From NCBI GenBank assembly GCA_015228815.1, contig JADGCV010000009.1, positions 1 to 64,000 on the forward strand: a stretch of DNA of 64,000 nucleotides, read 5' to 3'. The position numbers were made by a program, and so were the translations under genes. The notes beneath the pieces are model-generated. The model searched no databases. It worked only from the letters and a program-made list of their open reading frames with translations, and was not told the origin of the DNA. Within the stretch, counting starts at the first letter, position 1; each line of letters starts with the position of its first letter. Below, piece after piece: positions 24,001 to 31,309 of this stretch. The stretch comes from Magnetococcales bacterium (GTDB lineage: Bacteria > Pseudomonadota > Magnetococcia > Magnetococcales > UBA8363).

Positions 24001-26460
24001 GCCGTCAACGACGCGCCGATCGTGGTTTCAGGTGGAACACGGGCCTATACCGAAAATGATGCCGCAACCCCTATCGATACCGCCATTACCGTATCCGATC
24101 ATGAAGGGGATGGTCTGACCGGAGCCACGGTGAAAATCACCGGCAATTATGACAGCGATGAAGATGTTTTGGCCTTTGCCACCATCGGTTCGATTTCCGG
24201 CTCCTGGAATGCGATCGACGGTACCTTGACCTTGAGCGGTTCGGGTACGACCAGTGAATACCAGGCGGCGTTGCGCACGGTGACCTATATCAATTATTCC
24301 GGCAGCGCCACCAACGACAATCCGACCGCCGGCAATCGGACGGTTTCCTTTGCCGTGACTGAGACAACGCCTACCGTGAATGGCACTTCGGCTTTGACGA
24401 GCACCGCCGCTACGGCTACCGTCACCGTCGTTGCCGTCAACGACCCTCCCGTTCTGACTGCCCCGACCAGCACGGATCCATTCACAGAGGACAGTACTTC
24501 TTTTGTTCTCATCGACAAGAACAACCAGTTTATCATCATTGACGCGGAATCGAATCAGATACAGGGGGCGACGATCGCCATTTCCGGCATTCCCACAACG
24601 ACAGGGGATGGTCCTGCCGACGAATTGCAATTTACGACCCAGAATGGCATTACCGGAACCTGGAATGGTGGAACCAAGACACTGACTTTGTCGGGAACAG
24701 CCTCCCTGGGAGACTATCAGACGGCCCTTCGTTCGGTTACCTATTACAACAACAGCCAGGATCCGGGTCAGGGAATCCGGACCCTGACCTGGACCGTGAC
24801 CGATGCGGGAGGTGGCAGCGCCACGAGCATTTCAAAAACAAGCTCCCTGACAGTCAATGCAGTCAATGGGGTGCCACAGTTGTCCGGTGGAAGTGCTTCA
24901 CCTTTGATCTTTACCGAAAACGCTGCTGCAACAGTCATTGATACCGGTGTCACCGTCACCGACGAGGAAAACAACAAGATCTATGGCGCTACGATCACGA
25001 TCAGCACCAATTTCCATGCCACTGATGTCGGAGGCAATACGGAAGATACCCTTTCCTATACTGGCAATGGTACCAATATCAATGCAGGAGTTTGGAATTC
25101 AACAACAGGGGTATTGACTCTGAGCACTACTACCGGCCAAACCGCTACCCTGGCCGATTACATGGCCGCCTTCGATAATGTCAAGTATGTCAACAGCAGT
25201 AATGCGCCACACGCCGGAGTTGATAACAAGCGCACCGTTACCTGGAGCGTTACGGACTCCGAAGGAGCGACAAGTTCAGTTGGGACGACAAGTCAAATCC
25301 AAATAACAGCGGTCAATGATGCCCCCACCGACATCCAGATCAGCAACAATGGCCTCTATGCAGCGTCGCCCGTCGGTACCGTCATCGGTTCTCTGACCGT
25401 CACCGACCCCGATCTTTCCACCGACACCTATACCTTTTCCTTGACAAGCGGTACGACCGAGTTTTCCCTGGCCAATGGCAAGGATACCTCCATTTATACC
25501 TCGGGCAATCTGACGGTCAATCTGGCCACACTCAGCACCACGGGAGGCAATGGCAGCGGCGTCTACACCGTAAGTGTGCAAGTAACCGACAGTGGTGGAT
25601 TAACCCTTTCTACTCCAAAAACCCTGAACATCACCGTCACATCGGCTCCGTTCGATAGCGGCAACATGACCCCAGTCGGCGACGCCACCGCGGTCGCCAC
25701 GATTGTTTCCACTGCCAAGACCCTGTTCAATACCGTAGTGACCAATCTCGTTGGAACAACGCCAACAAGCGTCAGTCTGACCAACGACAACCTGCGCACC
25801 ATGATCCTGGCCAAGCTCAACCAGCAGTTGACCGGAAGCACTTCGGGCCTGGAACATATCGGGCAGATCATCGACAGGATGGGGGTCTCGGTCACATCCG
25901 ACCCAAAAATCGAGGTCACCATGCGCATCAAGGCATTGAGTACCATTCATTCCCGCCTTCCGGCCTCGGTGCAGACAAGTTTCTGGGGCCTTGTGGATAC
26001 CATCACCCCGTATGGCGGGAGCTATACGTTTGACATGAAACTGACCGTCGTTCCGGTCGTCAGCGGTACGACGATCACCTACAACAACTCCAGTTCCAAA
26101 CTGGAAATCCTTCATCTGAAAATGCTGCCGGATGTTTTATCGCCCACGGTTCCCTATTCCATTGCCCTGGATACACTGGTTTCCAGTTACAACAGCGTCC
26201 TGACCAATCTGAAAACTGATGGAACCCTGGCTTTTTTCCTTGGAGGGGGCGTTCCCCGGCATATCGTCGAGGCCGCCGTTGGCAGCGTTACGGGTGACAC
26301 GGAATACAATGCGATGAAGGCTCAAGGGGTTTGGACGACCGCAACAGGCAATTCAACATCGGCGCCCAATTCTTCTTCGGGGGTACGTCTGGACTATTTC
26401 CTGCCGGGCAACATCAGTGGCATCACCTTCAACACGGGAAACATTACCTTGTCTCCGTAA
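18076..26460 (+). CDS. Giant membrane-anchored FecR-domain / cadherin-like repeat protein
   Basis: A 2794-residue protein. An uncleaved N-terminal helix (WLVAILIILGITVAGAFLLM, residues 9-28) is followed by a FecR domain at about 73-205 (GDRIVTGSKARLILKMKDDA, VATMGVRGTQGFIRL), a Glu/Lys-rich helical region (about 285-480), a Thr/Ala/Pro linker, and about 14 cadherin-like or VCBS-like units from about residue 605 to 2520 with joints of the type AVNDAP or VNEPP. At least seven later units share YTEN, a DxLAF strand, W(N/D)ATTG and LTLTGS. The last 270 residues are a unique non-repetitive domain. Such proteins are surface adhesins or matrix scaffolds; FecR domains may sense or bind envelope sugars. 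No RTX nonapeptides or type I secretion genes are seen nearby. Confidence 0.85.
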   Translation: MFKLLQNKWLVAILIILGITVAGAFLLMVPQTAMERKGIALDRDKLPARQKQADTGKKEPPVQVEAAKREPVGGVTQLKGLAFAEFEKVKRVLEEGSPVFQGDRIVTGSKARLILKMKDDAVIALGEDSEFLVQHYTFKVRPDNTVGEEDGNKGQVELTRGLAKFTSGRLGQMKNKPFHLVTPVATMGVRGTQGFIRLNGSGADMAIEVVSLKDEVLVWMEEPAKKLSSSSGEIHFLTALIGEAFAADLGREPATVKTNQMLSGSPTSPPVITDAPKEKLSDAHTSTAVKKLPEGARKDLAQKAAQSLVDKGAAANVEEAAKLLEQTPQALEQLVEEAEEHLMEETRADVEKQLEKDEKLKEIDADLKKAEEGGDTAKLTELNEKKQALLADSHPIDTVIDGVDQKKSADGAIEKVIPKVESFAEEVTKAVAEGKNLQEALEGKAQNYREDVKSKAKALGIEDYEGAKRTGEKIREEVKDQIPGQPAPGEKTLSPLGTQPLPGETRPSSAATDVEGTVSGTSEGASTDAAAKDAGGTAAEGTKDAAKGSTTATDAKAGSAVRDPNSVFADTARTAATPTTTTTGTTSSTTSDSNKTTFSPTPISFNKPPVMAAQTFSVDENKPLNTIVGTLAATDPNTGNVLSFTLTPTDVFTVDAATGVITTVAPLDYEKTASYTLTATVTDNVPDNTKDKKITTITAAITINVKNINETPTIVAPGTLLVDEDGTLKVSGITVADPDTLVAVTTGVEPGDLSVKLEVVHGLITLTDTSGVTIVASGANNLTMKGKLPSLNNALGKLTYTPKKDYNGSDVLYVDVDDLGTQGSGTAKSTSTQIAITVQPINDEPKFNNADLKFTVDENMPVGTQVGNNIFASDVELDTITYSITKGNLGNAFAIEPDTGKITVAAKIDFEVNPIYTLEIVAKDAGLASQQTGAIPAKVVIEVNNVNEPPRFKDLPNAIGALEDTIKALSEIQIDDPDLTASSTETLKLTLSVEHGTLSTRSDHSLAEKTLTLTNTLANLRKELERLNYRGENNYAGVDTLTLKLDDQGNIGSGTTIPATGTVAISIVGVNDVPTITPITDVIIDEDKSKSFSFQVADLDTPASDLLVSVASSNTDLFPTANLVLSGTSTDRTLTATPALNRFGDAVITLTVSDKNDATQTKTSSFKVTVRAVADKPVITAATTSEDVQTTSGLVLARAGVDGDEVTHFQIKNIVNGAVYKKDGVTIVNEGEFITVAEGTAGLKFTPGTNLYTVSGSVVFGFDVFGATAAADTNVGPEKATATIAVTSVNDAPVITKPANATVLEDTALVITGLSVADVDAGTASLQVVLSALDGTVTLAKTDGISIESGTNDSAAITFSGPVTAINGALSGMSYRGDTSFSGSDTLTLKVNDQGNTGAVTTPLTDEKTVTITVTAVNDAPVITRGITTSQTYTEGDAVGNNTAMVIDEAIVIEDVDDADLSGATLTIATGKDGTKDQLDVTATETIAKSWNATTGVLTLTGSATVADYQALLRQVTFTSTSDDPKAGTRTVTIKVNDGDLDSALASYSIVVVAVNDAPSMTAGSTLNYTENDAATVVESSLTVTDLDNASLTGASATISSGYQNDTSDSDTLAFADSGGITGSWDATTGVLTLTGSATKEAYAAALKTVTFVHTGDNPTTDNRTISFVVSDGSASSTAVTSTVAMTAVNDVPVVTATASISVNEGIDAVQNTAMVIDGSITVKDAESDTITAATITIGTNYVNDEDVLIFPATLGNIQADTTNGSDSGYSGWNATSGTLKLTGSGTVAEYQAALRTIKYHNLDSDIPTASTRGISFQVTDTGQSLAATAQVTMVPQNDSPTLVQGSALLPSYTEDSPTSKHAELIDNGIVLADVDDTNIEGATVTISATYDSGKDLLAFDSAFTSSTITGTFNATTGVFTLAGSDTVANYQTALRAVTYANSSDHPTAGSRTITFAISDGSLSSNSTSVTFDATAVNDAPIVVSGGTRAYTENDAATPIDTAITVSDHEGDGLTGATVKITGNYDSDEDVLAFATIGSISGSWNAIDGTLTLSGSGTTSEYQAALRTVTYINYSGSATNDNPTAGNRTVSFAVTETTPTVNGTSALTSTAATATVTVVAVNDPPVLTAPTSTDPFTEDSTSFVLIDKNNQFIIIDAESNQIQGATIAISGIPTTTGDGPADELQFTTQNGITGTWNGGTKTLTLSGTASLGDYQTALRSVTYYNNSQDPGQGIRTLTWTVTDAGGGSATSISKTSSLTVNAVNGVPQLSGGSASPLIFTENAAATVIDTGVTVTDEENNKIYGATITISTNFHATDVGGNTEDTLSYTGNGTNINAGVWNSTTGVLTLSTTTGQTATLADYMAAFDNVKYVNSSNAPHAGVDNKRTVTWSVTDSEGATSSVGTTSQIQITAVNDAPTDIQISNNGLYAASPVGTVIGSLTVTDPDLSTDTYTFSLTSGTTEFSLANGKDTSIYTSGNLTVNLATLSTTGGNGSGVYTVSVQVTDSGGLTLSTPKTLNITVTSAPFDSGNMTPVGDATAVATIVSTAKTLFNTVVTNLVGTTPTSVSLTNDNLRTMILAKLNQQLTGSTSGLEHIGQIIDRMGVSVTSDPKIEVTMRIKALSTIHSRLPASVQTSFWGLVDTITPYGGSYTFDMKLTVVPVVSGTTITYNNSSSKLEILHLKMLPDVLSPTVPYSIALDTLVSSYNSVLTNLKTDGTLAFFLGGGVPRHIVEAAVGSVTGDTEYNAMKAQGVWTTATGNSTSAPNSSSGVRLDYFLPGNISGITFNTGNITLSP

Positions 26461-26643
26461 GTGTGTATTGTGGTTTTTTTTCAGTTTGCCGTAACGAAGA
26501 AAACAGCGAATGGCGGGTGCTGTTCCGCCTCGGGTGGAATTCGACAAGTGCCTTTTTTTGATAAACTGGATACATTGCCATCAAATGGAGGAACTGATCA
26601 TGGGTACGATGAAAAGTGTCCAAGTTATTTTTGCCAGACTCCT

Positions 26644-27264
26644 TTAGATCGGCTCCACCATTCTCCTGGCCGCTTCCATAAGAAAGCCTGATCTTGTCAT
26701 GCCTATTTCCCGGGCAGTCACATCGATGCGTTGCAATAGAGTTTCTGCCATGGAAACGTTGACCGTTACCCATTTTGCCGGTACATCCACGCGCACCAAG
26801 GCCCGCAACACCTCATCGATTTCTCGGTCATGCCCAATTGCGCTCAACAGTGATGGGGCAGGGATATCTTCGCCATCTTTTACCATGGCTCCAATATGCA
26901 TCGCCAACGCTTTCTCCGCATTGAGCAGCGCTTCGTCCAACGAATCTCCGCCAGACACACATCCTGGCAAGTCCGGGAAAAAACTCCCAAATCCAACTTC
27001 TCCGGCATCGTTTTCCCCTCGTTCGACGATGACGGGGTAATGTCTCACATCCATTGGATTCTCTTGGCGTATTTTTAAACCGCTTTGCCGTTCGATGGAT
27101 TTGATTGTCCCTATCGGAATGATTTTTCTGGGATGTGGAACCGTAACTTTACCTGCTCTTCCTGGATGAACAAACTGATGGTGACTCCCAGAAATATCCG
27201 ATAGCACCCAGCCGGCAACCTTCAACGCATCAATAATTTCCCGGCTGGATAAAGTATTCCCCAT
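26644..27264 (-). CDS. HicA-HicB fusion: single-chain toxin-antitoxin protein
   Basis: A 206-residue protein joining two normally separate proteins. Residues 1-66 are a HicA mRNA interferase (SSREIIDALKVAGW, GSHHQF with the catalytic His at 28 or 29, VPHPRKIIPIGTIKSI). Residues 71-206 are HicB: MDVRHYPVIVE, FPDLPGCVSGGDSLDEAL and a C-terminal ribbon-helix-helix (REIGMTRSGFLMEAARRM). No stop codon separates them; an internal ATG at residue 71, with AAGAG upstream, could still give free HicB. The frame extends to 27375, but the ATG at 27264 follows GGGGA and matches the HicA start. It sits next to tRNA-Lys, a common landing site. Confidence 0.8.
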   Translation of the reverse strand: MGNTLSSREIIDALKVAGWVLSDISGSHHQFVHPGRAGKVTVPHPRKIIPIGTIKSIERQSGLKIRQENPMDVRHYPVIVERGENDAGEVGFGSFFPDLPGCVSGGDSLDEALLNAEKALAMHIGAMVKDGEDIPAPSLLSAIGHDREIDEVLRALVRVDVPAKWVTVNVSMAETLLQRIDVTAREIGMTRSGFLMEAARRMVEPI

Positions 27265-27450
27265 GTTATCCCCGATCTCGATTCCGGTGAATGGCCATTG
27301 TTGTCCAATAGTCTGCACGTTGGGCGCACCCGCCTGCACCCCGGTGATGATGTAATTCACGTCAGCTACGGCCATGCATCATCCTGCATCCCCGCGCAAT
27401 CCAGGAAAGAAAGACGATTATTAAAATGATCGCAGGTGTTTTGTTATTTT

Positions 27451-27526
<76 letters not shown>

Positions 27527-27912
27527 AAGGATGGGGTAATGCGAAGAAGCCGGTGTGGTGTGGATTGGTGACCTGCGCGATTGTGGTTCCCGCCCATCGG
27601 CGCCTGCTGCCAGGATTATCGGGTGATGGAGGATTCAAGTCAAGTGGCAAATTGGATATCGTGGTTTTCCCTGAACGCATGACGATGAAGTCGTCCCATG
27701 GATGTTAAATTAATACATTTATATATAATATTATGGAAAATTTCATCGATCAAGTGACACATCATCATGGATGATTTCTGGGAACTGTTCATTGCGTTAT
27801 TGATCGAACCATTTGAAAGTTCATGAAATTTACATTAAAATTTGGCGGAAATTGAATTTAATCAGAATTATATGTATAATATAGTCAATTGCAAAATAAT
27901 TTCCAATCGGTC
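27527..27912. other. AT-rich intergenic region between tRNA-Lys and the diguanylate cyclase
   Basis: This 386-base gap is clearly AT-rich against its surroundings (runs such as TTTATATATAATATTATGG near 27720-27740). It holds one convincing promoter at its right end. I see no gene, terminator or insertion-sequence end. Confidence 0.5.
27852..27880 (+). promoter_or_regulatory. Sigma-70-type promoter of the CZB-GGDEF gene
   Basis: TTGAAT (27852-27857), 17 bases, TATAAT (27875-27880). The predicted transcript start near 27887 makes the TTG at 27889 an unlikely start codon and favours the ATG at 27913. Confidence 0.6.
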
Positions 27913-28899
27913 ATGGTGCGATTGCAGGAATGTCCTGGTTCCCGGGATGTGATCTATGGGATGATCCATCGAAATCATTTGGAGTCGGCAATGCTGGATG
28001 GTATCGATCTGACCGTTGTTGAATCCCGGTCCTTGATGCATCGTATCGAGGTGGCCATGGTCAGTCATGAGGAGTGGCTGGCCAGGTTGTACCGCGTTCT
28101 CATCTGCGGCGGATCCCTGGGCGAGGAGTATACCGCCAGTGATGCCCATGATCGGTGCAAATTCGGGCAATGGTTGCGCAAGATGTGTCAATACAACCCC
28201 AAGCTCGAATCCTTCCCCCTGGTCGTGGATATTGCATTCCTTCACCGACGGATGCATGAAGCGGTCCAGGATCTGCTGCGTTACCACGCCTCCCCCAATA
28301 TGGATCGGGACATTCTGGCGCGCATGTATGACGAGGTCATCGCAAAAAAAATGGCGTTTCGCTGGCTGGTGGCGGCTTTGGATCACCTGATCTGCTACCA
28401 GATTCTCCATACCGACCCCCTGACCAATACCCTGGGTCGTGAAAAACTTCTCGCCACCCTCAACAGGGAAATCGCCGATGTCGCCAAAAACCCGCAGCGC
28501 GAATCCCTGATCGCCATGGTCGATATCGATTATTTCAAAAAAATAAACGATACCTACGGCCATCTTGCCGGCGACCGTGTCCTGATCGAAGTGACGCGAT
28601 TCATCAAGGCCAACCTGCGACCGACCGATCTTGTTTTTCGTTACGGTGGCGAGGAATTTGTCCTTTTTCTTTCCAATACCTCTCTTTCCAGGGCTGGGAA
28701 TCTGCTCGATCGCCTGCGGCAACGGCTTTCCAGTTACGAGATTTCCACGACCCCGCTCTCCTTTCCCCTGACCATTACTGCCTCCTTTGGCGTTACCCGC
28801 CTGACCCCCCATGAATCGGTTCAGGATCAACTTGAACGCGCCGATGGCGCCATGTACCAGGCCAAAAAACAGGGACGTAACTGCGTCGTCGTCGTTTGA
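27913..28899 (+). CDS. CZB-domain diguanylate cyclase (DgcZ/YdeH-like)
   Basis: A 328-residue soluble enzyme. The N-terminal half holds a chemoreceptor zinc-binding (CZB) domain (HEEWLARLYRVL, then DAHDRCKFGQWL with the His and Cys zinc ligands). The C-terminal half is a GGDEF domain: TDPLTNTLGREKLL, DIDYFKKINDTYGHLAGD and the active-site signature YGGEEF. It is predicted to make cyclic di-GMP, with activity set by zinc as in E. coli DgcZ. The frame can begin at TTG 27889, but the promoter position favours ATG 27913; the ATG at 27961 is also possible. No I-site RxxD is obvious just before GGEEF. Confidence 0.85.
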   Translation: MVRLQECPGSRDVIYGMIHRNHLESAMLDGIDLTVVESRSLMHRIEVAMVSHEEWLARLYRVLICGGSLGEEYTASDAHDRCKFGQWLRKMCQYNPKLESFPLVVDIAFLHRRMHEAVQDLLRYHASPNMDRDILARMYDEVIAKKMAFRWLVAALDHLICYQILHTDPLTNTLGREKLLATLNREIADVAKNPQRESLIAMVDIDYFKKINDTYGHLAGDRVLIEVTRFIKANLRPTDLVFRYGGEEFVLFLSNTSLSRAGNLLDRLRQRLSSYEISTTPLSFPLTITASFGVTRLTPHESVQDQLERADGAMYQAKKQGRNCVVVV

Positions 28900-28917
28900 T
28901 GCCACCTCCCATCCATA

Positions 28918-29042
28918 CTGCCCAGGTACCTCCCCGGTTTGGGACTATTGAAAGAAAAAAGGGGTCTGGGGGCAATCCCCCAAACCCCCAGACCCCTTTT
29001 TTCTTTCAATAATCCTTGGCCCTGGGGGTACTTGGGCCGTTA
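28918..29042. repeat. Palindromic repeat with both arms (copy R3)
   Basis: The most complete short copy. Left arm ACTGCCCAGGTACCTCCCC, core ATTGAAAGAAAAAAGGGG, centre TCTGGGGGCAATCCCCCA, mirror core CCCCTTTTTTCTTTCAATAA, and right arm AATCCTTGGCCCTG then GGTACTTGGGCCGT. Arms and cores form one long inverted repeat. Lies between the diguanylate cyclase and GNAT genes. Confidence 0.85.
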
Positions 29043-29179
29043 CGAATATTCCATTCATTTTTAACTTGCAGATATTCAGTTGGTCTGCCATTATTAAAAG
29101 CGTCGAGGATCGCCTATATGGTCCTATATTGAATCATTGAATCGCATCATATCATCAATCGTGATCATTGGAAAAAAAC

Positions 29180-29692
29180 ATGGCGCAACCATCCGGAAAA
29201 CTGACCATGAAGGGAGGATTGTCGCTGCGTTTCGCCGGGGCGGGTGACGAACATTTTTTGCTGGACATGTTCAAGGCGGCGCGTCCCTGGCTGGCCATGG
29301 CTTCTTCCGATGCCGACCTGGTGCAACACCTCTACGAGGAACAAAAACGGATCACCCGCATCGGCAACGAGACGGTTTATCCCGAACATCTGGACTTCAT
29401 CATCGAAAAACTGGGCCAGGATGTCGGGCACATGGTGGTCGATCTTTCCTCCGACCATTGGCGTCTGAGCCAACTGGAAATCCATCCCCAGGGGCAAGGA
29501 AAGGGGATCGGCTCCGATGCCGTCTTGAGCATCATGTCGGCGGCGGGAAATGCCCGGGTGCCGCTGACCGTCGCCACTCCTGTGGTGCTGTCACGGGTTG
29601 TCGGGTTCTATCGAAAATTGGGTTTCGCGGTGCGTGCCCTGGTTCCACCCATGGTGGAATTGATCTGGATTCCACAATCCATGCGGAAGTAA
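29180..29692 (+). CDS. GNAT family N-acetyltransferase
   Basis: A 170-residue protein with a GNAT fold: LRFAGAGDEHFLLDMFKAAR at the start, the strand and acetyl-CoA loop LSQLEIHPQGQGKGIGSDA (Q/R-x-x-G-x-G/A type) and the final VVGFYRKLGFAVRA. Substrate unknown. The ATG at 29180 is chosen over TTG 29168. It faces the phage-tail-collar cluster across a shared hairpin; GNAT genes of this kind often accompany microcystin-dependent-protein (MdpB) style collar genes, which is family knowledge rather than proof here. Confidence 0.8.
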   Translation: MAQPSGKLTMKGGLSLRFAGAGDEHFLLDMFKAARPWLAMASSDADLVQHLYEEQKRITRIGNETVYPEHLDFIIEKLGQDVGHMVVDLSSDHWRLSQLEIHPQGQGKGIGSDAVLSIMSAAGNARVPLTVATPVVLSRVVGFYRKLGFAVRALVPPMVELIWIPQSMRK

Positions 29693-29819
29693 TCAACAGA
29701 CGATTGCGGTGATCGAATCCCTGAGGGGTCTTCCTTTTGAAAATCAAGAGGGATGATGCTTCGGAGGAACAAAGTGAATCAAGGAAATGAATACTTCGGA
29801 GCCCGGTTCCAGGTGCAAA

Positions 29820-29844
29820 CCGGGAAGGGAAAATCCCTTCCCGG
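29820..29844. terminator. Bidirectional hairpin between convergent genes
   Basis: CCGGGAAGGGA (29820-29830) pairs perfectly with TCCCTTCCCGG (29834-29844) with a three-base loop. It lies between the GNAT gene (+) and the repeat protein gene (-), with ATTTGTGG on one side and TTTGCACC on the other. Confidence 0.6.
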
Positions 29845-29876
29845 ATTTGTGGGAAACAGTTATTTGAAAATAACCA

Positions 29877-30833
29877 TCAGATAAGATTGTACTGCATTGT
29901 TTGAATCGTATTGGTGCTGGTATTGTCGGTCCAACCGAGGCTGAGCGCCGTGGAAACGGCACCGCTTGTCGGATCGGTGACCTGAATGGTATTGATCGAT
30001 GGCCCACCGACCATGCCATTGGTGATGCTGATCGGGGTGATGCCACCGTTGAATCTCCAGACACCATCCAAACCCATCGTGATCGTACTCAGACACAATC
30101 CCTTTTGGCTGTCGTTCCAGGCAACATATCCATTTTTCAGATCGGGCATGAGTGTCAGGCTCGGCCCGTAGAGACTTGACGCCCCGGAAAGGGTGACGGC
30201 AGAGGAAATATTAAAATTGAATCCTCCCTGCGGATCATAGGCCATCTTCAAGGTGCCGTCGGTGTTGGTCCAGAGAAGGATATTGGACAAGCCACACGCT
30301 TCGATGACCGGGCTTCCCTTGCAGGAAGCGGAAAGTGCGGTGATCGTCGATGGGGTGCCGGAACCCGGGGTGCAAGGGATCGCCGCCCAGGAGATCGATT
30401 GTGTCTTCCCATCTTGCCAGGCAACAACATAATACAATTGGCCGCCGATGAGTTTAAGATCGGCGCTCGGCCCCCCGGTCGGTTGCGATCCGGTGATGGA
30501 GCTTTCGAGACTGGTGTTGAATTGCCATGATCCGGAACTGCTTTGGTTGATTTGAACATAACGCAACACACTGTCTGACCAGAAGATCATTCCCTGATTG
30601 TCCGCAGGGCCCAGAACAAGCGCGGGAGGAAAGTTGCTGGTTCGGCTGGTGGCGTAGACAGCATTGGAAAATACAAGCGTGCTGGAAACAGCAAAATTGA
30701 CCCAGGTATAGCCACTGGCACCAATCCAGGACATGAAGTTGCTGCCCCCATTCTGGATCTGAAAGCAGGGACTGGTGCTTCCGCGTTGTCCGGCAGAGAC
30801 CTGAGGATTGGGGCCGGGAGTGGTTGAACTCAT
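29877..30833 (-). CDS. Unknown protein with beta-propeller-like repeats
   Basis: A 318-residue protein of small polar residues with repeated blocks of beta-strand character: FMSWIGASGYTWVNF, GMIFWSDSVLRYVQINQ, LYYVVAWQDGKTQSISW, NILLWTNTDGTLKMAYD, GYVAWNDSQKGLCLS and SLGWTDNTSTNTIQ. The recurring aromatic-Trp-x-(D/N) strand pattern about every 45-50 residues suggests a six- or seven-bladed propeller or lectin-like fold. No signal peptide is seen. AAGGA lies seven bases before the ATG at 30833. It is last in a minus-strand cluster after a collar-domain protein and a DUF6916-like protein, so a role in the same particle or secreted structure is likely. I do not recognise the family. Confidence 0.6.
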   Translation of the reverse strand: MSSTTPGPNPQVSAGQRGSTSPCFQIQNGGSNFMSWIGASGYTWVNFAVSSTLVFSNAVYATSRTSNFPPALVLGPADNQGMIFWSDSVLRYVQINQSSSGSWQFNTSLESSITGSQPTGGPSADLKLIGGQLYYVVAWQDGKTQSISWAAIPCTPGSGTPSTITALSASCKGSPVIEACGLSNILLWTNTDGTLKMAYDPQGGFNFNISSAVTLSGASSLYGPSLTLMPDLKNGYVAWNDSQKGLCLSTITMGLDGVWRFNGGITPISITNGMVGGPSINTIQVTDPTSGAVSTALSLGWTDNTSTNTIQTMQYNLI

Positions 30834-30916
30834 GATCGATTCCTTACTTGGGGGTCCTTGAAAACGGTCCATTTCAGACGAGCGTGGCATCGACCGTCCT
30901 TATCGCGTATGCCGAA

Positions 30917-31237
30917 CTAATTGAAATGAACCTGAAAAGCCGCCTCCTTGGTGTCATCCACATGTCCTGGATGAATCCGTACAACATGGACCGGACCGAT
31001 ACGATCATTCGAATCCAAGGTCAGGGTGTAGTGTCCCGATTCGAAGGCACAAGGACCCGAAACCAGAAGATTGACCGTGAAACCTTCCCGTGGGGAATGG
31101 GGTTTGGTCGCCTTGGGTTTGGCAATGACCGAACGAATCGTGGCCGTCATTGTATTCCCTCCCGCATCTTCCAAAATGATTTCCTTGCCGTTCCTGGGAG
31201 CGAAATGGGTGCTTTGGATGGTTTCCAGTCTGGACAT
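30917..31237 (-). CDS. Small DUF6916-like protein of the tail-collar cluster
   Basis: A 106-residue protein (MSRLETIQSTHFAPRNGKEI). Its pattern, LETIxxxxFxPxxG at the start, a central FTVNLLVSGP strand, GHYTLTLD and a terminal AAFQVHFN, resembles the short DUF6916 family found beside MdpB-type collar proteins. GAGGAGA precedes the ATG at 31237. Function unknown. Confidence 0.6.
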   Translation of the reverse strand: MSRLETIQSTHFAPRNGKEIILEDAGGNTMTATIRSVIAKPKATKPHSPREGFTVNLLVSGPCAFESGHYTLTLDSNDRIGPVHVVRIHPGHVDDTKEAAFQVHFN

Positions 31238-31309
31238 GCCGGGTCTCCTCAATAGGGTATTTTGTACGAGTTATGCCTGAGTCGCGTGATGTTTCGGCCT
31301 TAACATCTT

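Noticed and set aside
26600-26647. 15-codon ORF MGTMKSVQVIFARLL with a GGAGG site
   Set aside because: Too short to judge, overlaps the hicAB stop on the other strand, and has no known leader-peptide context.
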